This document shows, one piece after another, positions 10,000 through 22,510 of a stretch of 64,000 nucleotides of DNA. The notes under the pieces are model-generated. The model was given only the letters and a program-made list of their open reading frames with translations. It made no database searches and was not told the DNA's origin. Source of the DNA: Epiperipatus broadwayi (lineage: Eukaryota; Onychophora; Udeonychophora; Euonychophora; Peripatidae); assembly GCA_028023455.1 (NCBI GenBank), contig JAQFVV010000012.1, forward strand, positions 2,632,023 to 2,696,022, given 5' to 3'. A program made the translations under genes and the position numbers. How positions within the stretch are numbered: the stretch's first letter is position 1; each line of letters begins with the position of its first letter.

Positions 10000-10074
10000 C
10001 ATGAGGCTGTTGGTTGCAGACAGTTATTGCGGGTTCACCTCCCGGCCGATGCTATGATATATGAAAAAAAAAAA
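10000..10074 (+). repeat. tRNA-derived SINE, eroded 5' half
   Basis: The 3' half matches the family seen at 51449: a B-box-like GGTTCACCTCC, then CGGCCGATGCTATGA and an A-rich tail. The 5' half (A-box region) is heavily mutated. Confidence 0.75.
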
Positions 10075-10399
10075 TTAAAAAGAAATGTCATCAAATTAAG
10101 AAAACTCTTTTCCCAGTTTCTTATTTTATTGAAATGAAATAAATTTATATATATAAAGTTAAACTGATTATTTTAATATTAATCAAAATAAATTTAAAAA
10201 TTATTATCTTTTTAAACCTATTTGAGTGTGTGTGTTTTGTTGTTGTTTTTTTTTGAAAAATGTCAGACAGTGATTTCTATTTATTGTCATTCTCTTAACA
10301 TAAATTTGAATTTAGTTTTTACTAGTAATACACTTCTTTATTTAATAATTAATAAAGCAAGTCATATATAGCGTGACATTGTTTTATAAAAAGCTTGCA

Positions 10400-11275
10400 T
10401 TTACAAAAATGGAATATAGAGAGCACACTAATAGCTCAATCAAGGAGAAATGGGATGGTCAAGTTTTCATATAAGAGATTCAAAAAGTAAAATGAAAATG
10501 GTTGGTAGATTGCAGTTTATGGATAATAAAAGAATAGCTAAAATAGTATTTAATTAGGTTATGAGTAAAGGGCCGGTAACAAGATGGGTGAGAAAGGTAA
10601 TGCAGTATGCAAAAGATTTGGATAAAGAATTTATATCAATATATTTGTACAAAAGATGGGATGATTGTGTTAAGAGGATTATCGAGTGTTATAGTAGTAA
10701 GGAATGGGATAAAAGAATAAATTTATTAATAAAGTCTAGGGAGTTAGAGAGATGGAGAAATAGTATGGAGAGTAAAAAGAGTTTAAATATATATATATAT
10801 ATATATGTTATATTATATATACATACACACACACACACACATATATATATAAACAGAATATTAGGTGTGAGTTAATATATGATAATAGTAAGGAAAGTAG
10901 TTTATTGTTTAAGGCTCGAACGGGATCTTTAGCTACAAAAAAATATACATATAAATGGAAAAATATGGCTGATTTATTTTGTAAATTATGTAAGGAAGGT
11001 ATAGAAAATATTAGGCATTTGTTAATTGAATGTAACTGTTTGAAAACAGAAAGGGTACATATAATGAAGTTGTGGAAAAATAAATATGAAAAGAGTGATT
11101 ATACAGAAAGTGAATTATTGGTTTTTATGCTGGGTTTGGGAAAAGATAAGGGGGATTTAGATATAAAGGTTATAAAGTTGGCAAAGATTATGTTGTGGAA
11201 ATGGGATAGAGCAGGTTATTGGTAGTTTTAGAGTGGGGGGTGTAAAATAAAGTGGCTAACAGGTTTATCTGGGCA
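10400..11275 (+). pseudogene. C-terminal fragment of a LINE ORF2 with zinc-binding tail
   Basis: A 5'-truncated non-LTR retrotransposon. Two open segments (10561-10875 and 10905-11225) are parts of one reading: a helical region (VTRWVRKVMQYAKDLDKEF) and then a zinc-binding signature CKLCKEGIENIRHLLIEC, followed by MLWKWDRAG near the end. This arrangement is typical of the C-terminus of APE-type LINEs. The two parts are separated by a TA/CA microsatellite (10790-10855) at the same place as in the related copy at 54555-56800. The 3' end matches that copy around GCTAACAGGTTT. The RT domain is absent. Confidence 0.8.
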
Positions 11276-11514
11276 TAATTGCTGAGATATTCTTGACTTT
11301 GTTTAAGGAGAAGCCATAATACATCACATCTTATTAATAAGTGTGGTAAGAGAAAATATTTAAAATCTCTATCTGGAATAATCTTATCCCAGACCCATTG
11401 GTTTAGAAAAAGCTGCTATTACCCTCAGTCATGTATATTTGAATAAAATTCTCAAGATTTTATTTGTAATGAAATTTTGTTGCAGCTATTGATTTCTGTT
11501 TCTTAATTGGATTT

Positions 11515-12064
11515 GTTGTAGTTTGTATGATGTTTTTTTTCTAATAGTAAATCTATTATTATAAAGCCCTGAAAACTTTGAAATTATTCAAATGGAAGTC
11601 AATTTCTGATAATGTGCTATTTCTTAAATGTTATACATTTCCACACACTCACCCATGGGTAAGAATTTAAAAAACTTAAGTAAAATCACTTAAGTTTAGA
11701 GTGTACATTCTATATTTATCAACTCTTACAGACCATGCTTAAATCAGAGGTTGAGACTATTGTTGTGCCTGATGTTATAATCAAATATTTGATTGTAAAA
11801 ATCTATTTAAGCCATCACAGAAAAAGACACAAGCCCTGATTTAAGCATGGTCTGTAAGAGTTGGTGTATATAGAATGTATGCTCTAAACTTAAGTGATTC
11901 ACTTCAGTTTTTAAACTCTTACTGGCGGGCTAGTGCATGGAAATTTATGACATTTAAGAAATAGTGCATTATCGGAGATTAATTTCTGTTTGAATAATTT
12001 CAAAGTTATCAGCACTTTATAATAATATATTTACATTTATAGGTCATGTTTTTCTAATTGTAGG
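11515..12064. repeat. Fold-back element with ~240-bp inverted arms
   Basis: Left arm (about 11515-11755) and right arm (about 11815-12064) are reverse complements with scattered differences. Matching blocks include CAGACCATGCTTAAATCAG / CTGATTTAAGCATGGTCTG. A further copy lies directly downstream. There is no coding capacity, and no target duplication was resolved. It is a MITE or fold-back type element. Confidence 0.85.
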
Positions 12065-12074
12065 TGGTTAAAAA

Positions 12075-12335
12075 TGAGATCCTGTCTTTCTCCTGTGATG
12101 GGTTAAATAGATTTGTACAATTGAATATTTGATTATAACATCAGGCACACAATAGACTCAAGCCCTGATTTAAGTATGTAAGAGTTGGTGTATATAGAAT
12201 GTACACTCTAAACTTAAATGATTCACTTAAGTTTTTTAAATACTTACCAGTGGGCATATGCATGGAAATTTATAACATTACAGAAATAGTGCATTGTCGG
12301 AGACTGACTTCGGTTTGAATAATTTCTTATATAAT
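12075..12335 (+). repeat. Third, direct copy of the 11515-12064 fold-back unit
   Basis: This repeats the right arm plus the central spacer, in the same orientation as the right arm, from CTGTCTTTCTCCTGTGATGG through GGTTTGAATAATTTC. It is followed by a purine-rich GATA/GAAA stretch (12360-12480). Confidence 0.85.
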
Positions 12336-14070
12336 AGCTAACCATTGCATGTATCCCAATATATGAGGGAGGGATAGAGAGAAATAAATAGATAGTAAAT
12401 AGGTGGATGGGTAGATAGATAAATAAGAAGAAAGAAAACTAGAGTGAGAGAGAGAAAGAGAAAAAAGAAAAAGGAAAAAAGTATGTCATTGCTAATGAAC
12501 TCTATTATATATAAAAATATTATTTATTCTTTAAAAATTTTAACAGTAATTTTATAGTTGAATTACAATTCTAAACTTTAAAGCTTAGCATGTTAAAAAA
12601 TGAACATTAATGCATTTCAATTAACTAATATTAAAGATTCCTACTTGATTATAGTGCTTCATTACCAAATTACAATAATGTAATATTAGCATTATTCTAA
12701 AATCTAAATGTACAAAGGTATTTATATATATATTGTTTTTATTAGTATTACTTTTAATAGTTTTGTAAATAGAATAGTTTATATTCATTGGAGTATATAA
12801 GAATAAATATATAAATATACATATATTCAATTATTTTTTTTTAGTCCTGAGTTTTACTCATATTATTTACTGATAGTTAATTTATAATAATACTATTTTT
12901 CATTATTACATTTTGTGTATCTTTATGCTTTTCTTCTTTTGGATTATGAATCTGAAATCTGCTCAGATTGGGAGAACCTTCAAGTCAGGTTGATAGTTAG
13001 TTCTTTTTTCAAGTTCAAGTATTCCTTAGCTCATCAATAAGCTAATTGTCTATCTAAAAGATCAGTACTTTTCTTTTTGTATGACTTCTCTAGAAACTTT
13101 CTAGCATGCAAGCTATAATTATTTTTTAAAATAAACTTACACTTTATAACACTTGGTTTATGACTGCATTTAACATTGCTATTTATTATATGTTTTTGTT
13201 ACTTTCTAAAAGTAGTATTTTTTTTATCAACTTTTACAATTTACCCATGATTCAATTTACGAGCTGTTATTTTTTTTATAGACAAACTGTTTGCCTATTG
13301 GTTCGTAAGAAGGAAAAGCTGGAAATGGCTTTTTTTTTCCATTTCTGTAAAAACAGTTGGATGATATTATTGAAAGTGAGAGTGATTCTCATTTTCCTTT
13401 TCCTGTGAAGTGTAGAAAAAGAAATATTTGCCAGGAAAACAAATAGCTGATTTCAGATAAAGAAAATACACACTTATCTGGTTTAGTATTTAAAATTTAT
13501 TCATTTACCGCGAACATTGAATTATGCCATTTATTTTAAATATTACACATGTGCATGACTTATGCACGTATTATATGTATATTTTTTTTCTGGATTTTTA
13601 TTTCTGCTCTAAAAGAGAGTCGAAGCATTAAGTTATGGACTTTAAAATTATGACCGTTATTTTGTCAATGATTATTTTGATTTCTTTCACATTTGCAAAA
13701 ATCTTTTTGTTTCAACCAGAGCTGAAAATTAAACATTAAGAAAAAGATTTTTATGTTATTCAACAACTGTGAAAGCTAAGAAAATACATCCCATTTTTTG
13801 TCTATTGTGTTCAACCTGTCAAATTGAGATATTCTTACTAGATATCTCAAGTAACTGAGAACATAATAAATAAAGAACTATTTATAATAGCTTTGGATAA
13901 AAGATGTCAATATCTTTACAATTTGCTAATTTTATATCTTACGTCAAGATATTTCAAATATATTTTTATGTAAAGTAGATGACTAAAAGAAGCTTGGAAT
14001 ACGCTGAAAATAGTAAATGCATTATGAATTTTAAAAAGAAAAAATAATTTTTTATTGCTCTATTATGAGT
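12336..14070. other. AT-rich intergenic DNA with a short GATA/GAGA tract
   Basis: An imperfect purine microsatellite (about 12365-12480) is followed by AT-rich DNA. Short ORFs such as 13160-13408 are low-complexity and unsupported. Confidence 0.65.
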
Positions 14071-14176
14071 ATTTTTTTTTCTTTTTCGTGTGTCATAGCA
14101 TCGGCCGGGAAGCGAACCCGCTAACCCGGGACAACTGCTTGTAAGACATCTTTGTTGACCTCTCGACCACCAATGC
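14071..14176 (-). repeat. tRNA-derived SINE
   Basis: On the minus strand it starts GCATTGGTGGTCGAGAGGTC (A box). It has a B-box-like GGTTCGCTTCC, the CGGCCGATGCTATGACAC end and an A-rich tail (the T run at 14071-14086). The central part is diverged. Same family as 23012, 51449 and 52475. Confidence 0.85.
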
Positions 14177-14449
14177 TTGAAAATCACATACATATTTATT
14201 TAAAAGTCTCTACCATTACCATCATCTTCAAAATATCTATATCAAAATAGGCATTTTTTTTTTCTAACATGTTTCTTAAAACTTATAACTAAATGTACTT
14301 CTGAAAATCGTCAATCAACCTTCTTTTATGTATCTCTTTTCCTCATATCTTTTAGTTTTATCAAAAATTTCTAACTATATATCCAATTAAGCTCTTTTTC
14401 GTAATTTTATTACATTATTATCTTTATATTTTAAGGGGGGGGTGTCAAT

Positions 14450-14980
14450 ATTTTTACTTTACTAACAATATCTTTTCAATTTACTTACTTTATTATTGTT
14501 AAATTTTGTATGAGATTTGAACTCAGACTTTTAAGCTCTCTATAGCTATCCACTCCATCTTATATAACTGATACACATGACCACATACATGTGACAAAGA
14601 TAAATGATCTCCAATATACCTATTTCATACTAAACCACTATCAGCAGTTGGTCTAAGTCATCATCTCCCATAAATATTTATATATATAATCAGTGCTCAG
14701 TTTATATTAAGACAGCAAATCTCCAAACTTTACTGAACAGGTTCCAATATTTTCCACTCTGCAACTCTTCACTCATCCAGATCATAGAAAATCTGATGAT
14801 GGAACTCTCAAAACCTTTGCTGATGACAATATTATTGTCATGCCAATATTATTGTCATACCCATGTTGTCCTTAAGTCACTCTGTCCCCTCATGTATAGG
14901 ATTTTAATATGTCCATTTTAAATACACTGAAGAGTCCAAATCTCATAAAATTACATTATGTTTAGTATAGACATTATATT
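14450..14980. repeat. Interspersed fold-back family, longest copy
   Basis: It carries GAGATTTGAACTCAGACTTT at one side and GTCCAAATCTCATAAAATTA near the other, forming degenerate terminal inverted repeats. Internal blocks (ATCCACTCCATCTTATA, CTGATGATGGAACTCTC) recur inverted at 23738-24060 and in the short palindromic derivative at 18232-18475. It is non-coding, probably a non-autonomous transposon. Confidence 0.7.
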
Positions 14981-16259
14981 TGTATTATACCTTTAAAATT
15001 TTAAATCTTTTTTTTTTACCTTTTATGTGTGTGGGGGGGTGTATGTATAAACTACATTTAAAACATCAATTTATTAAACTTTTATTTGGGATCCAATCAT
15101 TAATATAAATCAGTTCACCCATTGTAATTCTCCTTACAATTTCTAGTATTCTATGACATGTTATCCAATGTTTATAGTTAGATTGTTTCTTTCATCAATT
15201 TATTTTGATTTAAGTTTTATTTTTATGTTTATATTAAGCTTCTTACAAATGTTGTCAATATTTTATTAATTGCATCCTTGCTATTTGCAAGTGCTGCTAT
15301 ATTAGCATCAAAACTTCAGTTGTGAATATCATTTTTTAATTTTAATAATACAAAAAAGTTATGTAATTAATGCCTTGCCTTGCAGAGCTATATTTTATAT
15401 TATTATTATTATTATGAATGAGAGCATTTAAATACCATTTTGAGATGGTTTTTCAATTAAATCACGATGTTTACAACACAATTTAGTAGCATTCACACTA
15501 TAATGGGAATATCTCATAGAAGTCCAAAGATATATAATTAACATTATAAATTTTATATTTTTATCAAGATTATTTAATGATAAATGATTTGTATAAAAAA
15601 TTTAAAAATATAGCCAAAAATGAAATAAAATTTATTTTGTTTAGGTAGATTCAGTTAAGAGATTTTTTAATTTTAATGAAATTAGTTTGCTACTTATTAT
15701 TGTTGCCATTAGTTACAACACATTTCTTTTTAAAAAGTAGCAAAAAAATTGTCATTCAAAAAATATGAAGAAATATACAGCTAAATCTAGACCACAAGTC
15801 ATTTGAGATACTGTAAAACAGAAAGTAAAGGGAAAAAATTAAAACTATATAAATTAAATTCAAACTAATTTGATTTTTTCAAAATAGAGAAATAATTAGG
15901 AAGGCACTGAAAAAAACACCTGATCATTTTTTTTTTAAAAAAGTTATATTAAACAAGAGATTTAAAATACCCAGAAAGAGACCCTAGGTTATAAAAGAGG
16001 CAGGAAAACTGCAAATGGGATTTTTTTGCAAAAAGTTTCCTGCACCCTGCATGGATGAGAGGATGGGGCTTAATTGTGGCTGCCTTGTTCTCTAAATCAT
16101 AATAAAAATTTAAGAATATTTATTTGCTGAACCAATGCATCAGGTGTAAATACAAACTGTAGTGTTTTGCAGACACCTCTTGTCATAAAGAGGGTATCTA
16201 GTCATACCTTGCACCTGACGAAATGTGAAAATATTGACAGAAATTAAAGTAATATTACA
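14981..16259. other. AT-rich intergenic DNA
   Basis: There are homopolymer runs and a short ATT repeat near 15400. No gene or named repeat is supported. A stretch near 15980-16080 is less AT-rich but has no ORF. Confidence 0.6.
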
Positions 16260-16260
16260 T

Positions 16261-16378
16261 TAAGGCTGTGAACCTCAAGAGTATGCACCTAAAAATGCTA
16301 AGATATGGACAACTACAAACCTGTAGAGGTCCCTATCTTCACATTTTTAGGCACATACTCTTGAGGTTCACAGCTTTA
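16261..16378. repeat. 118-bp hairpin: fold-back element or small-RNA precursor-like
   Basis: Arms of 50 nt (16261-16310 and 16329-16378) pair with about six mismatches around an 18-nt loop. The arms carry GCTGTGAACCTCAAGAGTAT. The ends are flanked by TTAA-like sequence. The size and near-continuous pairing would suit a microRNA precursor, but a short MITE looks the same. Confidence 0.75.
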
Positions 16379-18231
16379 ATATATTACTTACGTAATGTAT
16401 ACATGCTTAATAAATTTATAAATACAAAAATTAAAGTTAACTTACCAATGAGCTTTTTCATCCCAGAAAAACATGTATGATATAATAATCAATGGTTTCT
16501 GTAATCCCAAGAACATACACATAGGATTCAAACCAAAACTTGTGACAAATTGAAAGTTTGCAAACTTTAACTACAAATTTCAAATACCAATAAAGAGACA
16601 TTCATATTTTCCATGGATTCTTAGAAGAAAATTGTAACAAGAACTTTATTTATTTGTTGTATGTTATTATCTAGATGAGCATGTGTATGTGCTTTCCAAT
16701 TTATTAGTAATTTACAATTCATCATTTAAATATTTTAATTTGTCTTAATAAAATATTTAACATTAATATCAACTTTTCATTGTGCATTTTTAATTTTAGT
16801 TATTTAGATTTTATTAGTAAAAATATTATTAATTTTAGAGAACAGTATAAATTACCTTTGTCTATATGCTTGTTTAATAGTTAATCCTGGGGAAATTTTA
16901 AAAAAAAATTAAATTTAATTATTTATTATGAATCTGCTCAAAATAAAAAATTAACTCCATCCACAATTCAAATTGTAATAAATATTGTGTTGAGTTAATC
17001 AGAAAATATAACTATGTTTTAGAAATGTTCGCACTCATACATGAATGAAATATGTTTCTTTTATATAGTTTGATTAACTAACACATTATAGTATGTAATA
17101 TAAGGCATAAATCCAAACATAAAACATTACAAAATATATATGGCATGGATACTAATAGTAAAATGGAAAATTCCATTTTTGCATCACATAGACAATGTGA
17201 TATGAAATATGGATCATGTAAGCCCAATATAAATAAGCATAACAGAGAATATCATAAGAGAATAGCAAATGGTAGGAAATTACAATTGTCAAATTACATT
17301 TTAAAAAGTGATTGTTTATTTTAATATACTTATATTTCCTTATTTTGTAGAAGTAATGAATGATGTTGCATTAATTAATATTCATAACATAATAAAATGT
17401 ATTCTCAATTTTGCATCATTTTAGTGCCATCCTATATCAGCATCTTCATGCTTGGCTTACCTATACATGTTCTCCTCTCTTCTTCAGGTGTTGCTGAGAA
17501 TGAAAATCAAACTTGTAATCTTTATATTTGTAATAAAGAAATATAAGGTGATATTCTAATCAATGAGATCACTCATTTTACCACAGATAAAAATCATTGG
17601 GAAAATTTATGCAATTATCTATGTGGTCCCCATGATTTCATCATTTTTTTTCTTTTTAAGAGTGAGAATTAATTGTTTTCAAATATTATTGGTAGGCATG
17701 GTGGTTATTTTAAAGGTTATTTGTCATTGTTATAGGAGAAACTTTTTTAATTTTATTTATTTATTTTTTTGCTTTTTCTTTTCTGCTCAATATGCTTATA
17801 TGTTGTCAATGAAACCTTTGTTTTTTATAACTTATATGGTCTACTATTTTGGACACAACTGGTGGTTTTAATTTCTTTATATTTGATAACTTATTTTTAA
17901 AAAATTTTGATAAGGAGGCTAGTTTCACTGATATATATTTTTCCAAGTCCACAAAAATATTTAACAGTTAAACTAGATAAATGAAACAGTTTAATATATA
18001 ATTGCATGCAAAAATTCAGACAAATATGCCTAAAGATGTTTTTTTTTCATAATAACTGTTAAATAAATTAACACACACAAATATGTTACTTACATGTATG
18101 ATGTCGAAGTCAATTTTGGCAATTATTTGAATTGCTTTTTTACATAATAATCTACCATATGTTTAATTTTTGAGATATAAAGTAAACACTCACTTACACA
18201 CACATATACATATATATATATATATATAATT
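16379..18231. other. AT-rich intergenic DNA
   Basis: No supported gene. The 102-aa plus-strand ORF at 17563-17871 is hydrophobic and low in complexity and lacks a recognisable domain. Short TA runs lie near 18205. Confidence 0.6.
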
Positions 18232-18475
18232 ATAAAGGACTTGAACTCAGACTTTCACACTTCCCACAGCTATCCAATCCATCTTATACAATTGATTCAC
18301 ATGACAACATATATATATATATAAGAGATCAATGATAAAAGATAATTTATCTTTTTTACATGTATGTAGTCATATGTATCAGTTCTATAAGATGGATTGA
18401 AGAGATTGAGTGCGAAAATCTGAGTTCAAGTCTCTTATAATTACATTAACTTTAGTATAGACAATATATATATAT
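18232..18475. repeat. Palindromic derivative of the 14450 fold-back family
   Basis: Arms at about 18238-18310 and 18362-18440 are inverted (ACTTGAACTCAGACTTTC versus AAAATCTGAGTTCAAGTC; AATCCATCTTATA versus TATAAGATGGATT). The middle is TA-rich. The end ACATTAACTTTAGTATAGAC also ends the 14450-14980 copy. Confidence 0.8.
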
Positions 18476-19398
18476 ATGTATAAAACAATTATATATATAT
18501 ATATTACTCTCAGGTACTCGTATTTCATTAAAATTAATTGCAAGATGTAAACTTAAAAAAAAACCTACTACGTGTTTTTTTATATTATTTTTTCACTTTT
18601 TTGCTTTATATTTTTTAAGTCAATGTGTTAAATAACATTTTATTAGTGTATAATAGTCTAAACGTTTGATTATTTTTGAAGTTTGGAAATGATTTTATAG
18701 AAATAATAAACACCTCCATACTTCCCCATTCTTTTTAAATTCATATAAATAAATAGATATATTAATCTTTGACTGAGGTTTAAAGTTTATATCTGTGCTA
18801 GAGATAATCTCTAGTTTCGAAAATGATTAGTAATAATCATTAGTATATTTGTCAGAAATGGATGGCGTCAAAGTTGTGAGTGGAGGAAGCTTGACAATGG
18901 TAAATGAAAAAGTAACAATTTGGAAATGATGTTTGTTATAAAGTATTATTTTCTCCTAATCAACAAAACTTAAATTATAAAAAACCTAGTTGATGTATAA
19001 AGATATATGATTTTTATATGAAATCAATAAAGATAAGTTTGATAACAAAGTAGACATTCATTAAAAATGTTGATTTTTCTTTTACAATTATAAAACAATT
19101 TAATTTATTGATTATTAGATGAGAGTATAAATAGATTTTTATATTGTTATTGCTATTTATAAGCCTAGTTTTAACTGATCAGAAAGAACAACTCATCAGA
19201 AATCAGTTGTAGAAATTTGTTTATATAGACACTAGTGTTTATTGATTACTCTGTTTATGTAGATTTATTTTTCATTGTAGTTATAGGAAACATCTCTCTC
19301 TAAATTTTATTCTAGTGTGTACTCATTTTTAATTGGAAATAGGAAAGTTGTATAAAAGCATTTGAAATTGTTGTAATTTTTAATTTAGCAGATCTCAA
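18476..19398. other. AT-rich intergenic DNA
   Basis: TA microsatellite runs (18463-18500), then featureless AT-rich sequence. Confidence 0.6.
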
Positions 19399-19492
19399 GA
19401 GTTGGTAGGCTAGTGGTTAGCATAGCTGCCTTCCAAGCAGCTGGCCCGGGTTCGCTTCCAGGTCAATGCATTTGACATATGAAATAAAAAAC
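19399..19492 (+). repeat. tRNA-Gly(UCC)-like SINE or tRNA pseudogene
   Basis: The 72-base head closely resembles tRNA-Gly with anticodon TCC: the anticodon arm CTGCCTTCCAAGCAG is intact and the T arm contains GGTTCGCTTCC. The acceptor stem GAGTTGG/TCAATGC has a mismatch and wobble pairs, so it is unlikely to be a working tRNA. The sequence after it (TTTGACATATGAAATAAAA) matches the tail of the other SINEs, which indicates a SINE. It suggests that the family's ancestor was a glycine tRNA. Confidence 0.75.
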
Positions 19493-20494
19493 AACGTTCG
19501 AAGATAGATTTAAAAATTAAATATTATTTTAGAAAATTCCATTCCTTTTTATAATTTTCCATTGTTTCTATTTTTTCACATATTTTGTCTGCTCTTTTGA
19601 TTTTGGAACAAGTCCATATTAGTAGAGGATTTTTTTTTGCTCCATTATTCCCGAAACTAGCATTTTATCATAATAATAAATTATGATCCTGACACAATAT
19701 TTTCCTATATGGATATTATATATATATATATACAAGTGCAATTTGGCAACATTGTTGCGAAGTGTCAGATTTTATCACAAGCGTATGCATGTGTATTTAT
19801 TTGTGTGACAAATTTTATACCCTCAAAATTTACCTCATTGCTATACTACAGCATTTATTTTATTAATGTACTAATGCTTCATTATTAGTAATTCATCACT
19901 TGCTTTCCCAAACACATCCTATTAATTGCAATATATATAAAAAATAAACATTAGCATTGACGTTTGTCTTTTGAATCTTTTTTTATTTTTATGAGGCCAT
20001 TTTTTCCAATATTGTAACTGATAGAATACAGATAATAACTATAATAATCTAGCTTACCCATTTATGACTGTCCAAATGTGAGTTTAATCTGTATTAAGAT
20101 GATAATCATTATGGTCAGACTCTTTAACGGAAACCGAATGTTTAAATATTATGAAAATAATATATATGTGTATTAATAAATATTAATAATAATATCTCAG
20201 GATTATTGAAATCATAATATAACTGTGTATTTGTAAATAAAAATAAATTAATCTAATAATGTTGATATGTATGATTAACATAGTCACTGTTATTTTCACA
20301 ATCCATATGTCAAATTTAAAGTTCTCTTAGAGTTTAAGATAAAACTCTTTTGAACTCTATCATTAAAAATATCTTCTTAATAAGGCTAAAAAACAAAGGA
20401 TATTTTATTCTATTTAATTTATGTGTGATACTATTAGAGATAAATTTAAGTAACTTTACTTTAAAAAATAATGTACCTTTAAATAAACACATAC
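19493..20494. other. AT-rich intergenic DNA
   Basis: No supported gene. A (TA)n run lies near 19715-19732. Confidence 0.6.
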
Positions 20495-20765
20495 TACTAC
20501 TATTATTACTATTATGGGTACTGATGCTTATACTGCTATTGCTACTACTACTGCTACTGTTATTACTGCTTCTGATGCTCCTCCTGCTCCTACTGCTCCT
20601 CCTGCTACTCCTGCTGCTACTCCAGCTGCTGCTCCCCCTGCTGTTTTTACTACTGCTGCTACTGTTGCTTCTTGTTACTGCTTCTACTACTGATGCTACT
20701 GCTACTACTATTACTACTGCAGCTGATACTGCTATTATTGCTACTGTTACTGTTATAATAGTTAA
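20495..20765. repeat. Imperfect trinucleotide array (CTA/CTG/CTC type)
   Basis: About 270 bp keep a strict 3-base phase of mostly CTN or TAC units. This produces an open frame of leucine-rich low complexity (20350-20826). The open frame is a by-product of the repeat, not evidence of a gene. Confidence 0.9.
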
Positions 20766-21027
20766 AGTTAATTTTTGGGCTACAGTGAGATATTACAAAG
20801 TTTTTTTTAAAAAGATGTTATGTTGAATTTACAGCTAATAAGTATTTATTTGAAACAAAATTAAAGATTAATGTAAACTGAATGTCATACACTCAGTCAT
20901 ATAACTTAAAGCTGAAAATATATAGATTTACAATACATTGTTGACATTTAAATTTTTCGATCCTGTTTTTGTTTGCTGATTTTATACTTTCTGAGATATA
21001 TTACACCATCTTTGCAAGAGAGATGAG

Positions 21028-21475
21028 CTACTACTATTACTCCTACTACTAATATTACTATTATTACTACTACCACTATTACCACTACTACTTGTGTCAC
21101 CGCTACCATCACCAACTATTTCTACCATTACTACCACAACTTGCTACTACTGTTACTTCTATTGCTACTGCTACTATGATGGCTACTACTACTACAATAA
21201 CTGCTACTATTACTATGACTACTATTAATATGGCTACTACCACTATAACTTTTACAATGACTACTATAATGATTTTGACTATGACTACTTCTATTATGCC
21301 TATTATGACTATTACTACCACAACTACTACTACCAGCAATCACCACCATTACCACCATAACCATCATCACTACTACCATTACTACAACCACCACTACTTC
21401 TATCACTGCAACCCTGACTATGATTACTACTACTGTTACTACTATCACTACTACTACTACTACTAGTACAGCAAT
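21028..21475. repeat. Imperfect ACT trinucleotide array
   Basis: About 450 bp of ACT/ATT/ACC units in constant 3-base phase. Both strands read open for 76-124 codons as Thr/Ile/Tyr/His or Val/Ile runs. It is the second such array within 1 kb and shares composition with the one at 20495. Confidence 0.9.
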
Positions 21476-22265
21476 GATTATGACTATATTTATTTATTAG
21501 TTATGGTCAAAATAATCAAAGTCTAAAGCTAGGTAATTTAATAAATATAAAGTCAATTTATTAGCAAAAAATAAATATATAAAATAAAATATAATTATAA
21601 TAGTAATAAATTAAATTTTTTAGCACTCCAGAAGTAAACAATTTTTAACTTATAGGAATTTGATCCCAATTTCTCTTTTATTCATAAATTTTACGGGCGT
21701 ATATTTTTATATGTAATGGAAGAAAACAAATTTTTAAAGAAAGTTGTTGAGCAAAAGATAAACAAAACTTAAGTATTAATAATTATTAAATAACAAAAGG
21801 AAATGATGTTTTATCTGATCCTTCTGTATAATAGTTCAATCAGTGCCTCAACTAAGTATCTTTCTGAAATAAGCTTTAATTATTTTTTTAAAATAGATAA
21901 TGTTTACCTTGTATAGTATAGCCCTTTAAAGGTGTGACACTCCCTTCCATAGCTTCTCTATGTACATGTGGGAATATATAAAATGCTAATCTAAGTTAAC
22001 GCTTATGAATAAAAAGACAATAAAGCATTATGTTTAAAGCTTCTCTCAACTAAACAACAATAGTAATTATACATTAATCTTTCTGCTACAAACATAATAT
22101 AAGTAAACAAATTATTCTTTATATAATCTTTTAAGTACCTATATTTAAAAACACATAGATAACTCTTATAAAATATTTTAAAGTATATAAATATAATTAT
22201 TTACACTTATTCTTTAGATACTTTATAGCATTTAATCTTAATAACAAAGGCTAAACATAAGAGAT
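21476..22265. other. AT-rich intergenic DNA
   Basis: No supported gene or named repeat. Confidence 0.6.
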
Positions 22266-22510
22266 TATGGCTTATAAACATCACATGACCACCACTTCTT
22301 ATGCTTGGGTATAACTGTTGTTATACACAAGTACACTCAGATCCAAGGCTTCTCACTGATAAAGGCCACAAGCCAGAAACTAGTCTGGGGATATTGGATG
22401 CGTAAGGCACTAGATAGGGATTTTATGCACAAGTCTTCTGGCATCCATTGATTACTCTAGCATGCTGTGTGTGGCAATACGTATAGTGAGTTTTGCCTGT
22501 TTTAATTATG
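22266..22510 (+). repeat. Interspersed repeat, single copy of the 25905-26945 family
   Basis: It contains CACAAGCCAGAAACTAGTCT, CTGGCATCCATTGATTACTC and GAGTTTTGCCTGTTTTAAT, all present in the large inverted repeat at 25905-26945. Its start ACATCACATGACCACCACTT is the inverted-repeat end of that family. It is non-coding. Confidence 0.8.

Noticed and set aside
17563-17871. 102-codon hydrophobic ORF as a possible membrane protein
   Set aside because: Phe/Ile-rich translation of T-rich DNA, with no domain and no supporting context.
19399-19470. Functional tRNA-Gly gene
   Set aside because: The acceptor stem has a mismatch plus wobble pairs, and the downstream tail matches the SINE family.
20350-20826. 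158-codon leucine-rich ORF
   Set aside because: It is produced by the trinucleotide array; the open frame depends only on the 3-base period.
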